A stretch of DNA of 64,000 nt from Cyclobacteriaceae bacterium (GCA_016787755.1 JAEUUA010000001.1:1-64000); one strand, 5' to 3'; numbered from the stretch's first letter, positions 38,063 to 48,213 are shown. Numbers and translations are program-made. Notes: generated from the sequence alone by a model not told the origin.

Positions 38063-39163
38063 TTACTTTACAAGCTCCTCTTCTTTTACCATCTCAAGAA
38101 ACTGATCAAATAAATATCGTGAGTCGTGAGGACCAGGTGATGCCTCAGGATGATACTGAACTGAAAACGCCTTCTTACTTTTCAGGCGCATTCCCATAAT
38201 CGTATTATCGTTCAAATGAATATGTGTTATATCCACATCTGGGTTATTCTCAACATCCTTTTCGCTTACCGCAAAGCCATGATTCTGGGAAGTCATTTCA
38301 CTTAACCCCGAAATTAAATTCTTTACTGGGTGATTAAGCCCCCGGTGACCATGATGCATTTTATAAGTTGAGATGCCACACGCGAGCGCTAACAGTTGAT
38401 GTCCTAAACAAATTCCGAAAACAGGTTTATCAGCTGCGAGAATATCTTTAACCGTTTTAATTGCATACGTCATCACGGAGGGGTCACCGGGTCCGTTCGA
38501 AATAAAATACCCGTGTGGTTCCCACTTATCCATTTCCGCAAACGTAGTTTTGGCAGGAAAAACCTGAATGTAACAATCGCGGCTGGCAAGATTTTTTAAA
38601 ATGCTGGTCTTAATGCCTACATCAAGAGCTGCAATTTTTAATGATGCACTTGGATTACCGAAGAAATAAGGCTTCTTGGTACTTACCACTGAGGATAACT
38701 CTAAACCATTCATCGAAGGCACTTTCGCCAACTCCGCTTTCATTTGATCCGGTGTAAGCTCAGAAGAAATTAATGCGTTCATAGCACCCTTACTTCGGAT
38801 GTAGCGCACCAATTGGCGTGTATCCAAATTGGCAATGCCTACTACATTATGTTTCTCTAAATATTGTTGCAGACTTTCGGTAGCAGTTTTGCGGCTAAAC
38901 TCTTCTGAAAATTCATTTACTACGATGCCACTGATTTTTGGAGCATTTGATTCTTGCTCATCAGCAACTGTCCCATAATTACCGATATGAGCCGTAGTGT
39001 TTACAATAATTTGGCCGTAATAAGATGGATCAGTATAAATCTCCTGATAGCCCGTCATTCCGGTATTAAAACAAATCTCACCACCAGAGGTACCTATTTT
39101 ACCAACGGCTTTGCCTTCAATAAGAAAACCATCCGCAAGAAGTAAATATGCTTTTGTGCTCAA
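38063..39163 (-). CDS. carA: carbamoyl-phosphate synthase small subunit
   Basis: CarA is the glutamine amidotransferase subunit that supplies ammonia to CarB for carbamoyl phosphate, entering arginine and pyrimidine synthesis. The 366-residue protein has the CPSase N-domain (FNTGMTGYQEIYTDPSYYGQ) and a class I glutaminase domain: FISNGPGDPS, the nucleophile cysteine in FGICLGHQLLALA and the His/Glu of QYHPEASPGPHD. carB is not in the window. A -7 box lies at 39186-39193 and eno follows. Confidence 0.97.
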   Translation of the reverse strand: MSTKAYLLLADGFLIEGKAVGKIGTSGGEICFNTGMTGYQEIYTDPSYYGQIIVNTTAHIGNYGTVADEQESNAPKISGIVVNEFSEEFSRKTATESLQQYLEKHNVVGIANLDTRQLVRYIRSKGAMNALISSELTPDQMKAELAKVPSMNGLELSSVVSTKKPYFFGNPSASLKIAALDVGIKTSILKNLASRDCYIQVFPAKTTFAEMDKWEPHGYFISNGPGDPSVMTYAIKTVKDILAADKPVFGICLGHQLLALACGISTYKMHHGHRGLNHPVKNLISGLSEMTSQNHGFAVSEKDVENNPDVDITHIHLNDNTIMGMRLKSKKAFSVQYHPEASPGPHDSRYLFDQFLEMVKEEELVK

Positions 39164-39185
39164 TTTTTTATGGGTTTTGGTTTGA

Positions 39186-39193
39186 CAAAAGTA
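39186..39193 (-). promoter_or_regulatory. Bacteroidota -7 box of carA
   Basis: The minus strand reads TACTTTTG, a full TAnnTTTG match, with a predicted start about 19 nt before ATG 39163. No TTTG at 19-21 bp upstream was found. Confidence 0.5.
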
Positions 39194-39267
39194 CCGTGTT
39201 TATGAGGCTTCTCCACTTCTTTCAAAGTTAAAATTTAATCAACCGATTCCGAAGGCAGAATAACAAT

Positions 39268-39300
39268 AAAAAAGGGATTGAACCTACGTCCAATCCCTTT
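39268..39300 (-). terminator. terminator of the ribosomal/rpoA operon
   Basis: A perfect 10-bp stem AAAGGGATTG/CAATCCCTTT (39271-39280 with 39291-39300) with a 10-nt loop lies 22 bp after rplQ. On the minus strand it ends in TTTTTTATTG. Confidence 0.93.
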
Positions 39301-39321
39301 ATATAAGTTGAAAGATTCACT

Positions 39322-39849
39322 TTAGTCTTTCTTTTTAACAGTTTTTTTAGCCGCTTTCTTTGGCTTCTTTTCTGTTTCCTCTGAGGCTTTCGCTTCTTCA
39401 ATGACTTCCTCTACTCCTTCCCCCTTTTTGCTTTTCCGGCCTCTACGCGTCTTCGCCTTCTTCTCAGCACCATCTTTCTTGTAGATGTCGTTGAAATCAA
39501 CCAATTCCATTAAGCACATTTCTGCAGCATCTCCTAATCTGGCATCGCCAAATTTGATAATGCGAGTGTACCCTCCAGGTCGATCAGCAGTGCGTCCTGC
39601 TACTTCCCCAAATAAAGCCGTTACCGACTCCTTGTTCTGTAGATAAGCCATTACAGTCCTTCTGGAGTGTGTGGTGTTATCCTTGGCTTTTGTTATCAAA
39701 GGTTCCACATATTTTCTCAAGGCTTTAGCTTTGGCTACCGTAGTCGTAATTCGCTTATGAAGAATTAGCGAAGAAGCCATATTCGAAAGCAACGCATGAC
39801 GATGCGCTGCCTGCCTTCCGAGGTGATTTATTTTTTTACCGTGTCTCAT
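39322..39849 (-). CDS. rplQ: 50S ribosomal protein L17 with lysine-rich tail
   Basis: L17 lies near the tunnel exit of the large subunit. The core ([52 protein letters not shown]) is about 120 residues. A further 55 residues are strongly charged and end [15 protein letters not shown], giving 175 in total against 127 in E. coli. Such tails are common in Bacteroidota L17 and probably bind RNA. It is the last gene of the operon. Confidence 0.97.
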   Translation of the reverse strand: MRHGKKINHLGRQAAHRHALLSNMASSLILHKRITTTVAKAKALRKYVEPLITKAKDNTTHSRRTVMAYLQNKESVTALFGEVAGRTADRPGGYTRIIKFGDARLGDAAEMCLMELVDFNDIYKKDGAEKKAKTRRGRKSKKGEGVEEVIEEAKASEETEKKPKKAAKKTVKKKD

Positions 39850-39851
39850 GA

Positions 39852-40841
39852 TTAATCTTCATCGAGTTTATACTTGGAGAGATCCATACCGAACGTAAGG
39901 TTTTTCTCTGCTACTAATTGCTCTAATTCTGCCAATGACTTCTTTCCGAAGTTTCTGAACTTCATCATATCTGAAATATCCAGCTGAACCAAGTCACCTA
40001 ATGATTTAACATCTGCCGACTTCAAGCAGTTGTATGCTCTTACAGAAAGATCTAAGTCATGCAAAGAGGTTTTAAGAAGTTTGCGCATATGCAACATCTC
40101 CTCATCTACTTGCTCAACTTCACTATCCTTACCGGTTTCCAGCTCAATTGATTTATCCGAGAATAATCTAAAGTGTTGAATTAAAATGAACGCTGCCCCT
40201 TCCAACGCCTTTTCAGGATGGATTGACCCATCAGTCTCAATATCAATCAACAACTTTTCGTAGTCAGTCTTTTGTTCAACGCGGGTATTTTCTACGCTGT
40301 ATTTCACATTCTTAACCGGAGTGAAAATGGCATCAATTGGAATAAATCCAAAAACCTGCTCATTCGGCTTATTCTCCTCTGCAGGCAAATACCCTCTTCC
40401 CTTTTCGATAGTAAGTTCAATTTCGAATTGGGCTGTTTCATCTAAATTACAGATCACATGATCAGTATTTAAGATTTCAAATGCTGTTGTGAATTTTGCA
40501 ATATCCCCTGCCTTAAATTCCTTTTGCTTCTTAATTGTTACAACAATTTTACTATCAAAATTGTCAGATACTTTCTTAAAGCGAACCTGCTTAAGATTCA
40601 AAATAATTTCAGCTACATCTTCTACAACTCCTTCGATGGTAGAGAACTCATGCAACACACCTGGAATTTTTATTCCGGTAATGGCATACCCTTCCAACGA
40701 AGAAAGAAGAATTCTTCTTAACGCGTTTCCGATCGTAACACCATATCCTTTTTCCAAAGGTTTAAAGGTAAAGAGGCCATGGAAGTCATCTGACTTCTCC
40801 ATTACCACTTTTTCTGGCATTTGAAATGCTAATATTGACAT
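39852..40841 (-). CDS. rpoA: DNA-directed RNA polymerase alpha subunit
   Basis: Alpha dimerises to nucleate RNA polymerase assembly and contacts promoters and activators. The N-domain (residues 1-230) includes [20 protein letters not shown] and GYLPAEENK; the C-domain (about 255-329) includes [21 protein letters not shown] and [12 protein letters not shown]. The 329-residue length is standard. It lies between rpsD and rplQ with short gaps. Confidence 0.98.
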   Translation of the reverse strand: MSILAFQMPEKVVMEKSDDFHGLFTFKPLEKGYGVTIGNALRRILLSSLEGYAITGIKIPGVLHEFSTIEGVVEDVAEIILNLKQVRFKKVSDNFDSKIVVTIKKQKEFKAGDIAKFTTAFEILNTDHVICNLDETAQFEIELTIEKGRGYLPAEENKPNEQVFGFIPIDAIFTPVKNVKYSVENTRVEQKTDYEKLLIDIETDGSIHPEKALEGAAFILIQHFRLFSDKSIELETGKDSEVEQVDEEMLHMRKLLKTSLHDLDLSVRAYNCLKSADVKSLGDLVQLDISDMMKFRNFGKKSLAELEQLVAEKNLTFGMDLSKYKLDED

Positions 40842-40864
40842 AACGTTTTGATTAAGGTTAAGAA

Positions 40865-41470
40865 TTACTTCGAGTACAATTCAACGATTAACTGCTCGTT
40901 GATATTTTCTGGAATATCCTGACGAAGCGGAAGATTAATGATCTTCCCTTCCATTTCACTGCTTTCCCACTCAAGCCAATTATATTTCTTGGCGCTTTGC
41001 AAGGCTAATGAGGTTGTGATCGTCTCCAATGATTTAGACTTCTCACGCACGGCCACTTTATCGCCAGCTTTCAAATTCGCTGAAGGAATGTTTACTACTT
41101 CACCATTTACTGTGATGTGCTTGTGAACAACCAATTGACGAGCCGCTCTCCGTGTGGGCGCTACCCCTAATCGGTACACCATGTTATCCAGACGAGATTC
41201 AAGCATTTGTAACAACACTTCACCTGTAACACCCTTCTTACGCGATGCCTTATCGAAAATATTTTCGAATTGACGTTCAAGTACACCATAGATATACTTT
41301 GCCTTCTGCTTTTCTGCTAACTGAACAGCATATTCAGATTGCTTCCGTCTCTTTCCTTTACCGTGCATGCCCGGAGGATAGTTCTTCTTAAGAAGTGCCT
41401 TGCTATCTCCCAGAATAGGTTCATTAAACCTTCTTGAGATTCTCGCTTTAGGGCCTGTGTATCTTGCCAT
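40865..41470 (-). CDS. rpsD: 30S ribosomal protein S4
   Basis: S4 binds 16S rRNA early in 30S assembly. This 201-residue form lacks the N-terminal cysteine zinc motif and starts [20 protein letters not shown]. The S4 RNA-binding domain ([33 protein letters not shown]) sits around residues 90-150. Confidence 0.98.
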   Translation of the reverse strand: MARYTGPKARISRRFNEPILGDSKALLKKNYPPGMHGKGKRRKQSEYAVQLAEKQKAKYIYGVLERQFENIFDKASRKKGVTGEVLLQMLESRLDNMVYRLGVAPTRRAARQLVVHKHITVNGEVVNIPSANLKAGDKVAVREKSKSLETITTSLALQSAKKYNWLEWESSEMEGKIINLPLRQDIPENINEQLIVELYSK

Positions 41471-41494
41471 GACTTATTTCTTTGACTTTATATT

Positions 41495-41896
41495 TTAAAC
41501 TCTTCTTTTCTTAGGAGGACGACATCCGTTGTGCGGGATTGGAGTCATGTCTTTGATAATCATTACTTCAATGCCTGAAGCCTGAATGCTACGAATAGCA
41601 GATTCTCTTCCAGCACCTGGGCCGATTACAAAAACCTCTACTTTACGCAATCCTAATTCAAAGGCTTTAGTTGCACACTCCTGAGCCGCAACCTGTGCCG
41701 CATACGGAGTGTTCTTCTTGGATCCCTTGAATCCCATCTTTCCTGCAGACGCCCAAGATATCACCTGACCAGTTGTATTAGTCATTGAGATGATAATATT
41801 ATTGAACGTAGCTCGTACGTGTGCCTGGCCAATCGCCTCCACCGTAACAACGCGTTTCTTACTTTTATCTTTCTTCTTTTCAACGGGTGCTGCCAT
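41495..41896 (-). CDS. rpsK: 30S ribosomal protein S11
   Basis: S11 is on the 30S platform near the mRNA exit. The 133-residue protein contains [37 protein letters not shown] and the C-terminal [21 protein letters not shown]. Gaps to rpsM and rpsD are 29 and 24 bp. Confidence 0.98.
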   Translation of the reverse strand: MAAPVEKKKDKSKKRVVTVEAIGQAHVRATFNNIIISMTNTTGQVISWASAGKMGFKGSKKNTPYAAQVAAQECATKAFELGLRKVEVFVIGPGAGRESAIRSIQASGIEVMIIKDMTPIPHNGCRPPKKRRV

Positions 41897-41925
41897 ACAG
41901 AAAAGTTTATTATGCTTTTAAATTA

Positions 41926-42306
41926 TTAACCTTTAGTCGCCTTCTTCTTATTCGCTACTGTCTTACGTTTCCCTTTCCGTGTGCGGGCATTGTTCTTAGT
42001 GGTTTGTCCACGCACAGGTAATCCTCTGCGATGACGCAAGCCACGGTAACAACCGATATCCATCAAGCGTTTTACACTCAACTGAACCTCAGATTTTAAG
42101 GCGCCTTCAATTTTGAATTGTTCCGCAATAGCGGCACGAATCGCATTTGACTCCTCATCATTCCATTCCTTAGCCTTCTTATCAAAGTTAACTCCTACTT
42201 GGGTAAGAATTCTTTGAGCAGATCTGCGGCCTATACCGTAAATGTATGTAAGGGCAATTTCGCCTCTTTTGTTATCGGGAATATCTACACCAGCAATACG
42301 TGCCAT
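41926..42306 (-). CDS. rpsM: 30S ribosomal protein S13
   Basis: S13 is in the head of the 30S subunit and forms intersubunit bridges. The 126-residue protein starts [19 protein letters not shown] and has [19 protein letters not shown] and the basic tail [17 protein letters not shown]. Confidence 0.98.
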   Translation of the reverse strand: MARIAGVDIPDNKRGEIALTYIYGIGRRSAQRILTQVGVNFDKKAKEWNDEESNAIRAAIAEQFKIEGALKSEVQLSVKRLMDIGCYRGLRHRRGLPVRGQTTKNNARTRKGKRKTVANKKKATKG

Positions 42307-42308
42307 AA

Positions 42309-42425
42309 TTATCCTTGTCTTTGTTTATACCTTGGATTCTTTTTATTAATCACAAACAACTTGCCTTTGCGCCTGATGATCTTACAATCGGCACTCCGCT
42401 TTTTTATTGATGCTCTTACTTTCAT
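42309..42425 (-). CDS. rpmJ: 50S ribosomal protein L36 (cysteine-depleted form)
   Basis: A 38-codon gene from ATG 42425 reads [20 protein letters not shown] followed by [18 protein letters not shown]. It is clearly L36 by position and length. Only one of the usual zinc-binding cysteines (Cys14) remains, so it should be a zinc-free form. It is too short for length-filtered gene calling. It sits between infA and rpsM as in most bacteria. Confidence 0.93.
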   Translation of the reverse strand: MKVRASIKKRSADCKIIRRKGKLFVINKKNPRYKQRQG

Positions 42426-42428
42426 AAC

Positions 42429-42647
42429 CTATTTATATCTAAAAGTTATTCTTCCTTTTGTTAAATCGTAAGGCGACATTTCTAGCCTTACTTTGTCACC
42501 TGGCAATATGCGGATGTAATGCATCCTCATCTTACCAGAAATATGAGACAATACCTCATGCCCGTTTTCCAGTTGTACCCTAAACATTGCGTTTGACAAT
42601 GCTTCCAAAATGGTACCGTCTTGCTCTATCGACTTTTGTTTCGCCAC
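42429..42647 (-). CDS. infA: translation initiation factor IF-1
   Basis: IF-1 is an OB-fold protein that occupies the 30S A site at initiation. The 72-residue length and the sequence [33 protein letters not shown] and [19 protein letters not shown] are diagnostic. It overlaps map by 22 bp, suggesting coupled translation. Confidence 0.98.
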   Translation of the reverse strand: MAKQKSIEQDGTILEALSNAMFRVQLENGHEVLSHISGKMRMHYIRILPGDKVRLEMSPYDLTKGRITFRYK

Positions 42648-43420
42648 TTATACGAATAATTTAGTTCTATATACTCGTGAGTCGTTAAAACCTCCGTTCT
42701 CTCTTTGTGAATCACCACTGTATGCTCAAAGTGAGCAGACGGTTTGCGATCCGATGTGCGGATTGTCCACCCATCTTTTTCCTGCACTACGTTTTTCGTT
42801 CCCATGTTGATCATCGGTTCAATGGCAAACACCATTCCACCCGATAGCTTTACTCCCTTACCCTTCTTGCCATAATTGGGCACTTCTGGATCCTCGTGTA
42901 GATCTTTTCCAACCCCATGACCAACTAACTCCCTCACCACTCCGTATCCGAATTGCTCAACATAATTCTGTATCGCAAAACTCACATCTCCCATTCGGTT
43001 GCCGGCTTTCGCCTGCGCAATTCCCAACTCCAGAGATTCGTAGGTTCGGTTCAGAAGCTTCAACGCATCCTCACTCGCTTTCGGAAGTGGATACGTATAG
43101 GCTGAATCACTATGGAAGCCTTTAAACTTCACACCGCAATCCACCGAAACAATATCGGTTTCTTTCAACTCGTAGTCTCCCGGAAATCCGTGAACTACAA
43201 TTTCGTTAACTGAAATACACAAGGCAGCCGGAAAACCGTGATAATTCTTAAATGAAGGTGAACCTCCATGATCAAGAATAAACTCCTCGGCAACCAGATC
43301 CAGTTCTTTGGTTTTCACTCCCGGTTTTACCCGTTTAGCTACTTCTCCGTGTGCCTTTCCTAAAATCTGGGCACTCTCCCTAATAATCTGAATCTCTTCG
43401 TCCGTCTTATAGCGAATCAT
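42626..43420 (-). CDS. map: type I methionine aminopeptidase
   Basis: Map removes the initiator Met from new proteins. This 264-residue pita-bread enzyme carries all five metal ligands: Asp in [16 protein letters not shown] (two), His in [18 protein letters not shown], Glu in [10 protein letters not shown] and Glu in FEHTVVI. The location between secY and infA, without an intervening adk, is usual for Bacteroidota. Confidence 0.97.
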   Translation of the reverse strand: MIRYKTDEEIQIIRESAQILGKAHGEVAKRVKPGVKTKELDLVAEEFILDHGGSPSFKNYHGFPAALCISVNEIVVHGFPGDYELKETDIVSVDCGVKFKGFHSDSAYTYPLPKASEDALKLLNRTYESLELGIAQAKAGNRMGDVSFAIQNYVEQFGYGVVRELVGHGVGKDLHEDPEVPNYGKKGKGVKLSGGMVFAIEPMINMGTKNVVQEKDGWTIRTSDRKPSAHFEHTVVIHKERTEVLTTHEYIELNYSYKWRNKSR

Positions 43421-43426
43421 TCAACT

Positions 43427-44746
43427 TCAAGCCGCAGCAAACTGAGAACGTCCTTTTACTCTCCCTGATTTCATCATCCCTTCATAATGCCTCATCAATA
43501 GGTAGCTCTCTATTTGTTGGAGAGTGTCTAACACAACACCCACCAAAATCAACAGAGAAGTACCACCATAGAATTGAGCAAAATTCTGTGTGATTCCCGC
43601 CTTCACTGCAAAAGCAGGAAGAATGGCAACCCCAGCTAAGAAAATAGCACCTGGTAAAGTAATCTTTGATAAAATACTATCTATAAACTCAGCAGTTTGT
43701 TTACCCGGCTTAATACCCGGAACAAAACCACCATTTCTTTTCAAGTTATCAGCAATATCGTTCGATGGAACAGTAATCGCTGTGTAGAAAAATGTAAAGA
43801 TCAAAATCAAGATGGCGAACAAAAGATTGTATTGCCATGAAGTAAAATCTGCAAAGGTTGAACCTACGTAGGCACCTAAGTCGCTATCCTGCCAGATCTG
43901 AGCCAACAGAGGTGGAATAAACATTAATGCTTGCGCAAAGATGATGGGCATTACGCCTGCTGAATTAAGCTTCAAGGGTATGAAGTCACGCTTACCCCCG
44001 TATAATTTATTTCCAACAACTTGCTTAGCATATTGAACTGGTATTCTACGAGTAGCTTGGGTAAGAGCAATAACTCCCACCACTACAAAGAACAATGCCA
44101 ATACTTCTAAAATAAAAAGTAGCATGCCATTCATTCCTTTTGCGTCAATCTCCATCCAAATAGCCGCTGGAAACCGAGAAACGATACCAATCATAATCAA
44201 CATACTGATACCATTTCCAATTCCCTTATCCGTAATTCTTTCACCAAGCCACATGCAAAACATGGTGCCGGCAACCAGAATAATGATCGATGAAAGCGTA
44301 AAGAATAATCCAGGGTTCAAGATTGCTTCAGGAGCAATGGTTGCTCTTATATAACCATAGGATTGAGCCGCAGTAATAATAATCGTAAGTATACGGGTAA
44401 ACTGATTTAACCTTTTACGTCCACTTTCACCTTCCTTTTGGAGCTTTGTAAAATGAGGGACAGCCACCGTTAGTAGCTGCACAACAATAGATGCAGAGAT
44501 ATAAGGCATGATACCTAATGCAAAAATTGAGGCTCTACTAAATGATCCGCCCAAGAACGTATTTAATAAATCGAAAATACCGCCTTGATTCCCGCCCATT
44601 TGTTCCAGGATCACAGGATCAACACCTGGCAACACAATATAAGAACCCAATCTAAAAATGATTAGAAATCCAATTGTATTCAAGATGCGAACCCGAAGGT
44701 CCTCGATCGAAAAAATGTTCTTTATGGTTGTAAAGAAACGCTTCAT
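43427..44746 (-). CDS. secY: protein translocase subunit SecY
   Basis: SecY forms the Sec channel in the inner membrane. The 439-residue protein has about ten membrane helices, with the plug-region GGNQGGIFDLLNTFLGGSFSR, ISASIVVQLLTVAVP, GIGNGISMLIMIGIVSR, and the C-terminal loop KRNGGFVPGIKPG typical of SecY. It starts one base inside the rplO stop codon (TAATG). Confidence 0.98.
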   Translation of the reverse strand: MKRFFTTIKNIFSIEDLRVRILNTIGFLIIFRLGSYIVLPGVDPVILEQMGGNQGGIFDLLNTFLGGSFSRASIFALGIMPYISASIVVQLLTVAVPHFTKLQKEGESGRKRLNQFTRILTIIITAAQSYGYIRATIAPEAILNPGLFFTLSSIIILVAGTMFCMWLGERITDKGIGNGISMLIMIGIVSRFPAAIWMEIDAKGMNGMLLFILEVLALFFVVVGVIALTQATRRIPVQYAKQVVGNKLYGGKRDFIPLKLNSAGVMPIIFAQALMFIPPLLAQIWQDSDLGAYVGSTFADFTSWQYNLLFAILILIFTFFYTAITVPSNDIADNLKRNGGFVPGIKPGKQTAEFIDSILSKITLPGAIFLAGVAILPAFAVKAGITQNFAQFYGGTSLLILVGVVLDTLQQIESYLLMRHYEGMMKSGRVKGRSQFAAA

Positions 44747-45192
44747 TATTTCACAGTTGTTGCGGTACCGCCCACGTTTTCAATTGCTTTTGTTGCAGTC
44801 GTTGAAAAAGCGTGTGCTTCTACACTTACTTTTGATTTCAATTCTCCTCTTCCTAAAATCTTTACACTGTCCTTTTTGCCAACAATTCCGTTATCAATCA
44901 TCACCTGTAAAGTAATGGCAGGAGTTTTTGTCTTTTGAGCTAAATCTTCCAGCGCATCTAAATTGATTGCCTTGAAATAAATCTTGTTATTGTTCTTAAA
45001 GCCAAACTTTGGAATTCGTCTTTGAAGTGGCATTTGCCCACCTTCAAATCCAAACTTCTTAGAATATCCAGAACGGGATTGAGCTCCCTTGTGTCCGCGG
45101 CCTGCTGTGCTACCACCAGAACCTTGTCCTCTTCCGAGACGCTTATTATTTTTTACCGATCCTTCTGCCGGCTTGAGTGTGTGCAGCTTCAT
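44746..45192 (-). CDS. rplO: 50S ribosomal protein L15
   Basis: L15 is a late-assembly large-subunit protein. The 148-residue sequence starts MKLHTLKPAEGSVKNNKRLG and carries RGQGSGGSTAGRGHKGAQSR and GFEGGQMPLQRRIPKFGF. It overlaps secY by one base. Confidence 0.97.
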   Translation of the reverse strand: MKLHTLKPAEGSVKNNKRLGRGQGSGGSTAGRGHKGAQSRSGYSKKFGFEGGQMPLQRRIPKFGFKNNNKIYFKAINLDALEDLAQKTKTPAITLQVMIDNGIVGKKDSVKILGRGELKSKVSVEAHAFSTTATKAIENVGGTATTVK

Positions 45193-45193
45193 T

Positions 45194-45373
45194 TTATAAT
45201 TCGGTTACGCTCACTAAATGCTTTACTTTATTTACCATTCCTTTTATCTGAGGAGTATATTCTACCTCAACTGAACGGTGTACTCTTCCTAATCCCAATG
45301 ATTGAATAGTTCTCAATTGAGTTTCAGGTCTTTTAATTGTACTGCGGGTCTGAGTGATTCTAACTTTTGCCAT
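45194..45373 (-). CDS. rpmD: 50S ribosomal protein L30
   Basis: A 59-codon gene from ATG 45373 reads MAKVRITQTRSTIKRPETQL, then RTIQSLGLGRVHRSVEVEYT, and ends KHLVSVTEL. This is the standard L30 pattern, between rpsE and rplO as expected. It is below the length limit for many ORF calls. Confidence 0.95.
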   Translation of the reverse strand: MAKVRITQTRSTIKRPETQLRTIQSLGLGRVHRSVEVEYTPQIKGMVNKVKHLVSVTEL

Positions 45374-45378
45374 AACTC

Positions 45379-45897
45379 TTATCCGTTAAAAACTTTAGAC
45401 AATGAAACTCCGCGGTTACGCGCAATTGTTTGAGGATCGCGCATGGTTGTTAATGCTTTGAAAGTTGCCTTCACCACGTTGTGTGGATTTGAAGATCCTT
45501 TCGACTTTGCTAACACATTATGGATACCCGCACTTTCTAATACGGCACGCATAGCACCCCCTGCAATAACACCTGTACCTGGAGAAGCTGGCTTCAATAA
45601 AACAAAACCACCACCAAATTTTCCGAGTGAATCATGAGGAACAGTTCCTTTGATAATGGGAACCTTTACCAAATGCTTCTTAGCATCATCAATTCCTTTT
45701 GTGATTGCGTCTGTTACTTCATTGGCTTTTCCCAATCCATATCCAACAACTCCATTACCATCTCCAACTACTACAATGGCAGCGAAACTAAATCGTCTAC
45801 CGCCTTTCACCACTTTGGCTACACGCTGGATGGCAACCACCTTTTCTTTAAGGTCGATTTCACTTGCCTTTACTGTGCTGACGTTACTTTGTGTCAT
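45379..45897 (-). CDS. rpsE: 30S ribosomal protein S5
   Basis: S5 affects translational accuracy. This 172-residue protein shows [20 protein letters not shown] (the S5 RNA-binding domain), [20 protein letters not shown] and [11 protein letters not shown]. Confidence 0.98.
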   Translation of the reverse strand: MTQSNVSTVKASEIDLKEKVVAIQRVAKVVKGGRRFSFAAIVVVGDGNGVVGYGLGKANEVTDAITKGIDDAKKHLVKVPIIKGTVPHDSLGKFGGGFVLLKPASPGTGVIAGGAMRAVLESAGIHNVLAKSKGSSNPHNVVKATFKALTTMRDPQTIARNRGVSLSKVFNG

Positions 45898-45900
45898 GCT

Positions 45901-46248
45901 TTAAAATTTTAAGCCTCCTTCTCTGGCTCCCTCGGCCAAAGCTTTGATGTTACCATGATAAAGATATCCGTTGCGATCAAACACAACCTCCTGAACGCCA
46001 CTAGCCACTGCTTTCTCAGCTACTTTCTTTCCTACATTCTTGGAGATAGTCATATTCACACCACCTTTCTTATCCAATTCAATGGACGATGAAGCCGTGA
46101 TTGTTAGACCTTTTGAATCATCGATAAGTTGAGCATAAATAACTTTATTGCTGCGGAATATTGACAAGCGTGGACGGCTACTGGTTCCTTCCAACTTCTT
46201 GCGAATTCCTTTTTTTATTCTGGTCCTTCTGTCCTTGATGTTTGCCAT
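45901..46248 (-). CDS. rplR: 50S ribosomal protein L18
   Basis: L18 binds 5S rRNA. The 115-residue protein has the basic N-terminus (MANIKDRRTRIKKGIRKKLE), RPRLSIFRSNKVIYAQLID and the C-terminal VVFDRNGYLYHGNIKALAEG. Confidence 0.97.
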   Translation of the reverse strand: MANIKDRRTRIKKGIRKKLEGTSSRPRLSIFRSNKVIYAQLIDDSKGLTITASSSIELDKKGGVNMTISKNVGKKVAEKAVASGVQEVVFDRNGYLYHGNIKALAEGAREGGLKF

Positions 46249-46257
46249 AATCAGTTA

Positions 46258-46815
46258 TTATTTAGCAGCTGCTTTACCAGCTTTTCTACGAACATACTCA
46301 CCCACAAAACGAATACCCTTGCCTTTGTAAGGTTCCACGCTGCGCAACGATTTAATTTTTGCCGCAACTTGTCCAATCAACTGCTTATCAATACCTTCTA
46401 AAATGATAGTAGGATTTTGACCTTTTTCCTGAATTGCTTGTACTTTAAGTTCAGCAGGAATACCTATAATCACACTGTGAGAATATCCTAAACTCAAATC
46501 AAGTACGTTGCCTTGTGCAACGGCTTTATAACCCACACCAACTAATTCAAGTTGAGCCTTATAGCCTGTACTAACTCCTTCTACCATATTAGCTATCAAC
46601 GAACGGTATAATCCGTGCATAGCCTTGTGTCTCTTTTGCTCTGTTGGGCGTTGCACAACAATGGCACCTTCTTCAAGTACAATTTTAAAGTCAGTGTCAA
46701 TCACTTGCTTTAACTCTCCCTTGGGACCTTTCACGGTCACTTTATGATCGCTATCCGAGAAGGTGAATGTTACACCTTTGGGAAGTTCTATTGGTAATCT
46801 ACCGATTCGTGACAT
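46258..46815 (-). CDS. rplF: 50S ribosomal protein L6
   Basis: L6 lies at the base of the L7/L12 stalk near the factor-binding centre. The 185-residue protein has two L6 repeats: MSRIGRLPIELPKGV at the start and EGIDKQLIGQVAAKIKSLR then KGIRFVGEYVRRKAGKAAAK at the end. Confidence 0.97.
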   Translation of the reverse strand: MSRIGRLPIELPKGVTFTFSDSDHKVTVKGPKGELKQVIDTDFKIVLEEGAIVVQRPTEQKRHKAMHGLYRSLIANMVEGVSTGYKAQLELVGVGYKAVAQGNVLDLSLGYSHSVIIGIPAELKVQAIQEKGQNPTIILEGIDKQLIGQVAAKIKSLRSVEPYKGKGIRFVGEYVRRKAGKAAAK

Positions 46816-46825
46816 GGCTTTTCAA

Positions 46826-47230
46826 TTAATAGATGTAACACAAAACCTCACCCCCCACATTAAGAGCTTTCGCTTCTTTATCTGTAATCACACCTTTAGA
46901 TGTTGAAAGAATGGCAATTCCTAAACCATTCAATACTTTTGGCAGGCTTTCTGAACCCTTATATTGACGAAGTCCAGGCGAACTAACACGCTGAAGCTTA
47001 GTAATAGCCGACTCCTTGGTTTCCGGATTATACTTCAGCGCAATTTTGATATTGCCTTGCTTATTTGAGGTATCCTCAAACATATAATTCAGGATGTACC
47101 CTTTGTCAAAAAGAACTTTGGTAACCTCCTTCTTAATATTAGAAGCAGGAACCTCCACCACTCGGTGACGTGCCTTGATCGCGTTACGCAACCGGGTCAA
47201 ATAATCTGCTATTGGATCAGTTGTTTTCAT
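46826..47230 (-). CDS. rpsH: 30S ribosomal protein S8
   Basis: S8 binds the central domain of 16S rRNA and in E. coli represses the spc operon by binding its own mRNA. The 134-residue protein shows [19 protein letters not shown] and the [27 protein letters not shown] region, ending [10 protein letters not shown]. It is the first gene after an internal promoter and leader hairpin, so it begins a second transcription unit. Confidence 0.97.
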   Translation of the reverse strand: MKTTDPIADYLTRLRNAIKARHRVVEVPASNIKKEVTKVLFDKGYILNYMFEDTSNKQGNIKIALKYNPETKESAITKLQRVSSPGLRQYKGSESLPKVLNGLGIAILSTSKGVITDKEAKALNVGGEVLCYIY

Positions 47231-47241
47231 TTCACTTATTT

Positions 47242-47270
47242 AAAAAAGCAAACCCGTTTTTTTGAACGGG
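47242..47270 (-). promoter_or_regulatory. hairpin between rpsN and rpsH, terminator-like
   Basis: Stem CCCGTT/AACGGG (47253-47258 with 47265-47270) followed on the minus strand by TTTGCTTTTTTA. For transcripts reading through from rpsN it looks like a weak intrinsic terminator; for those starting at the internal promoter it is the extreme 5' end of the leader, 12-40 bp before rpsH. Confidence 0.6.
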
Positions 47271-47273
47271 CTG

Positions 47274-47304
47274 CAAAGATATATAACAATTTCTGTTATT
47301 CAAA
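47274..47304 (-). promoter_or_regulatory. internal promoter of the rpsH-rplQ unit
   Basis: On the minus strand a TTTG -33 element (47301-47304) and a TATCTTTG -7 box (47274-47281) are spaced by 19 bp. Both agree with the Bacteroidota sigma-ABfr consensus TTTG-N19-TAnnTTTG. It lies between rpsN and rpsH in the middle of a ribosomal gene cluster. Confidence 0.8.
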
Positions 47305-47384
47305 CTGTTACTCGGTTTCGGTTTAGCCTGTTAAGGGTGCCCCGACCTGAATACTCAGCAACCAAATATGTTGGAAAGCCTTTT

Positions 47385-47654
47385 TTACCAGCTTGCCTTA
47401 GTTAATCCTGGAATTTTACCATCATTGGCCATTTGACGGAACTGATTCCGGCAAATACCAAATTTGCTCATGTAGCCTCTAGGGCGACCGGTTAGCTTAC
47501 AACGACTGCGCAAACGCACGGCCGAAGAACTTCTTGGTAATTTATCTAATGCAGTCCAGTCTCCAGCTTCCTTCAAAGCTTTGCGCTTAGCTGCGTAGCG
47601 TGCTACCAACTTCTCTTTTTTCTTGTCTCTTGCAATGATTGATAATTTTGCCAT
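47385..47654 (-). CDS. rpsN: 30S ribosomal protein S14 (zinc-free type)
   Basis: The 89-residue protein reads [13 protein letters not shown] [20 protein letters not shown] and has [20 protein letters not shown], with only isolated cysteines, so it is the C-minus (zinc-independent) type. 154 bp separate its stop from rpsH, a gap filled with a promoter and hairpin. Confidence 0.97.
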   Translation of the reverse strand: MAKLSIIARDKKKEKLVARYAAKRKALKEAGDWTALDKLPRSSSAVRLRSRCKLTGRPRGYMSKFGICRNQFRQMANDGKIPGLTKASW

Positions 47655-47661
47655 CGATCAA

Positions 47662-48213
47662 TTAGTTTTTAGTTACAAATGGCATACCCAACGACTTAAG
47701 CAATTCATAGCTTTCCTCATCAGAAGCTGCTGATGTTACAAACGTGATATCCATACCGTTTATCTTATTTACCTTATCGATTGAAATCTCAGGGAAAATG
47801 ATCTGCTCTTTTACTCCCAACGTATAATTTCCACGTCCGTCAAATCCTTTATCGCTCACACCTTTAAAATCACGTACCCGTGGAAGCGCAACGTTCAACA
47901 AACGATCCATAAATTCATACATACGATCGCCACGCAGGGTAACCTTCACACCAATCGCCTGGTTGGAACGAAGCTTAAAGTTCGAAATGTCTTTCTTCGA
48001 ACGAGTAGCCACCGCCTTTTGACCAGCAATGGTAGAAACTTCTTCCAAACCAACATCAATCAATTTCTTGTCTGCCACTGCAGCACCAAGTCCTTTGTTG
48101 ATACAAATCTTTTCTACTTTGGGTACCTGCATTACTGACTTATACTGAAATTTGTCTTTCAGGCCAGGAACGATTTCCTTGAGGTACTTTTCCTTTAATC
48201 TTGGAGTAGCCAT
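47662..48213 (-). CDS. rplE: 50S ribosomal protein L5
   Basis: L5 binds 5S rRNA and P-site tRNA. The 183-residue protein carries [40 protein letters not shown] and [19 protein letters not shown]. Its start overlaps the rplX stop by one base. Confidence 0.97.
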   Translation of the reverse strand: MATPRLKEKYLKEIVPGLKDKFQYKSVMQVPKVEKICINKGLGAAVADKKLIDVGLEEVSTIAGQKAVATRSKKDISNFKLRSNQAIGVKVTLRGDRMYEFMDRLLNVALPRVRDFKGVSDKGFDGRGNYTLGVKEQIIFPEISIDKVNKINGMDITFVTSAASDEESYELLKSLGMPFVTKN

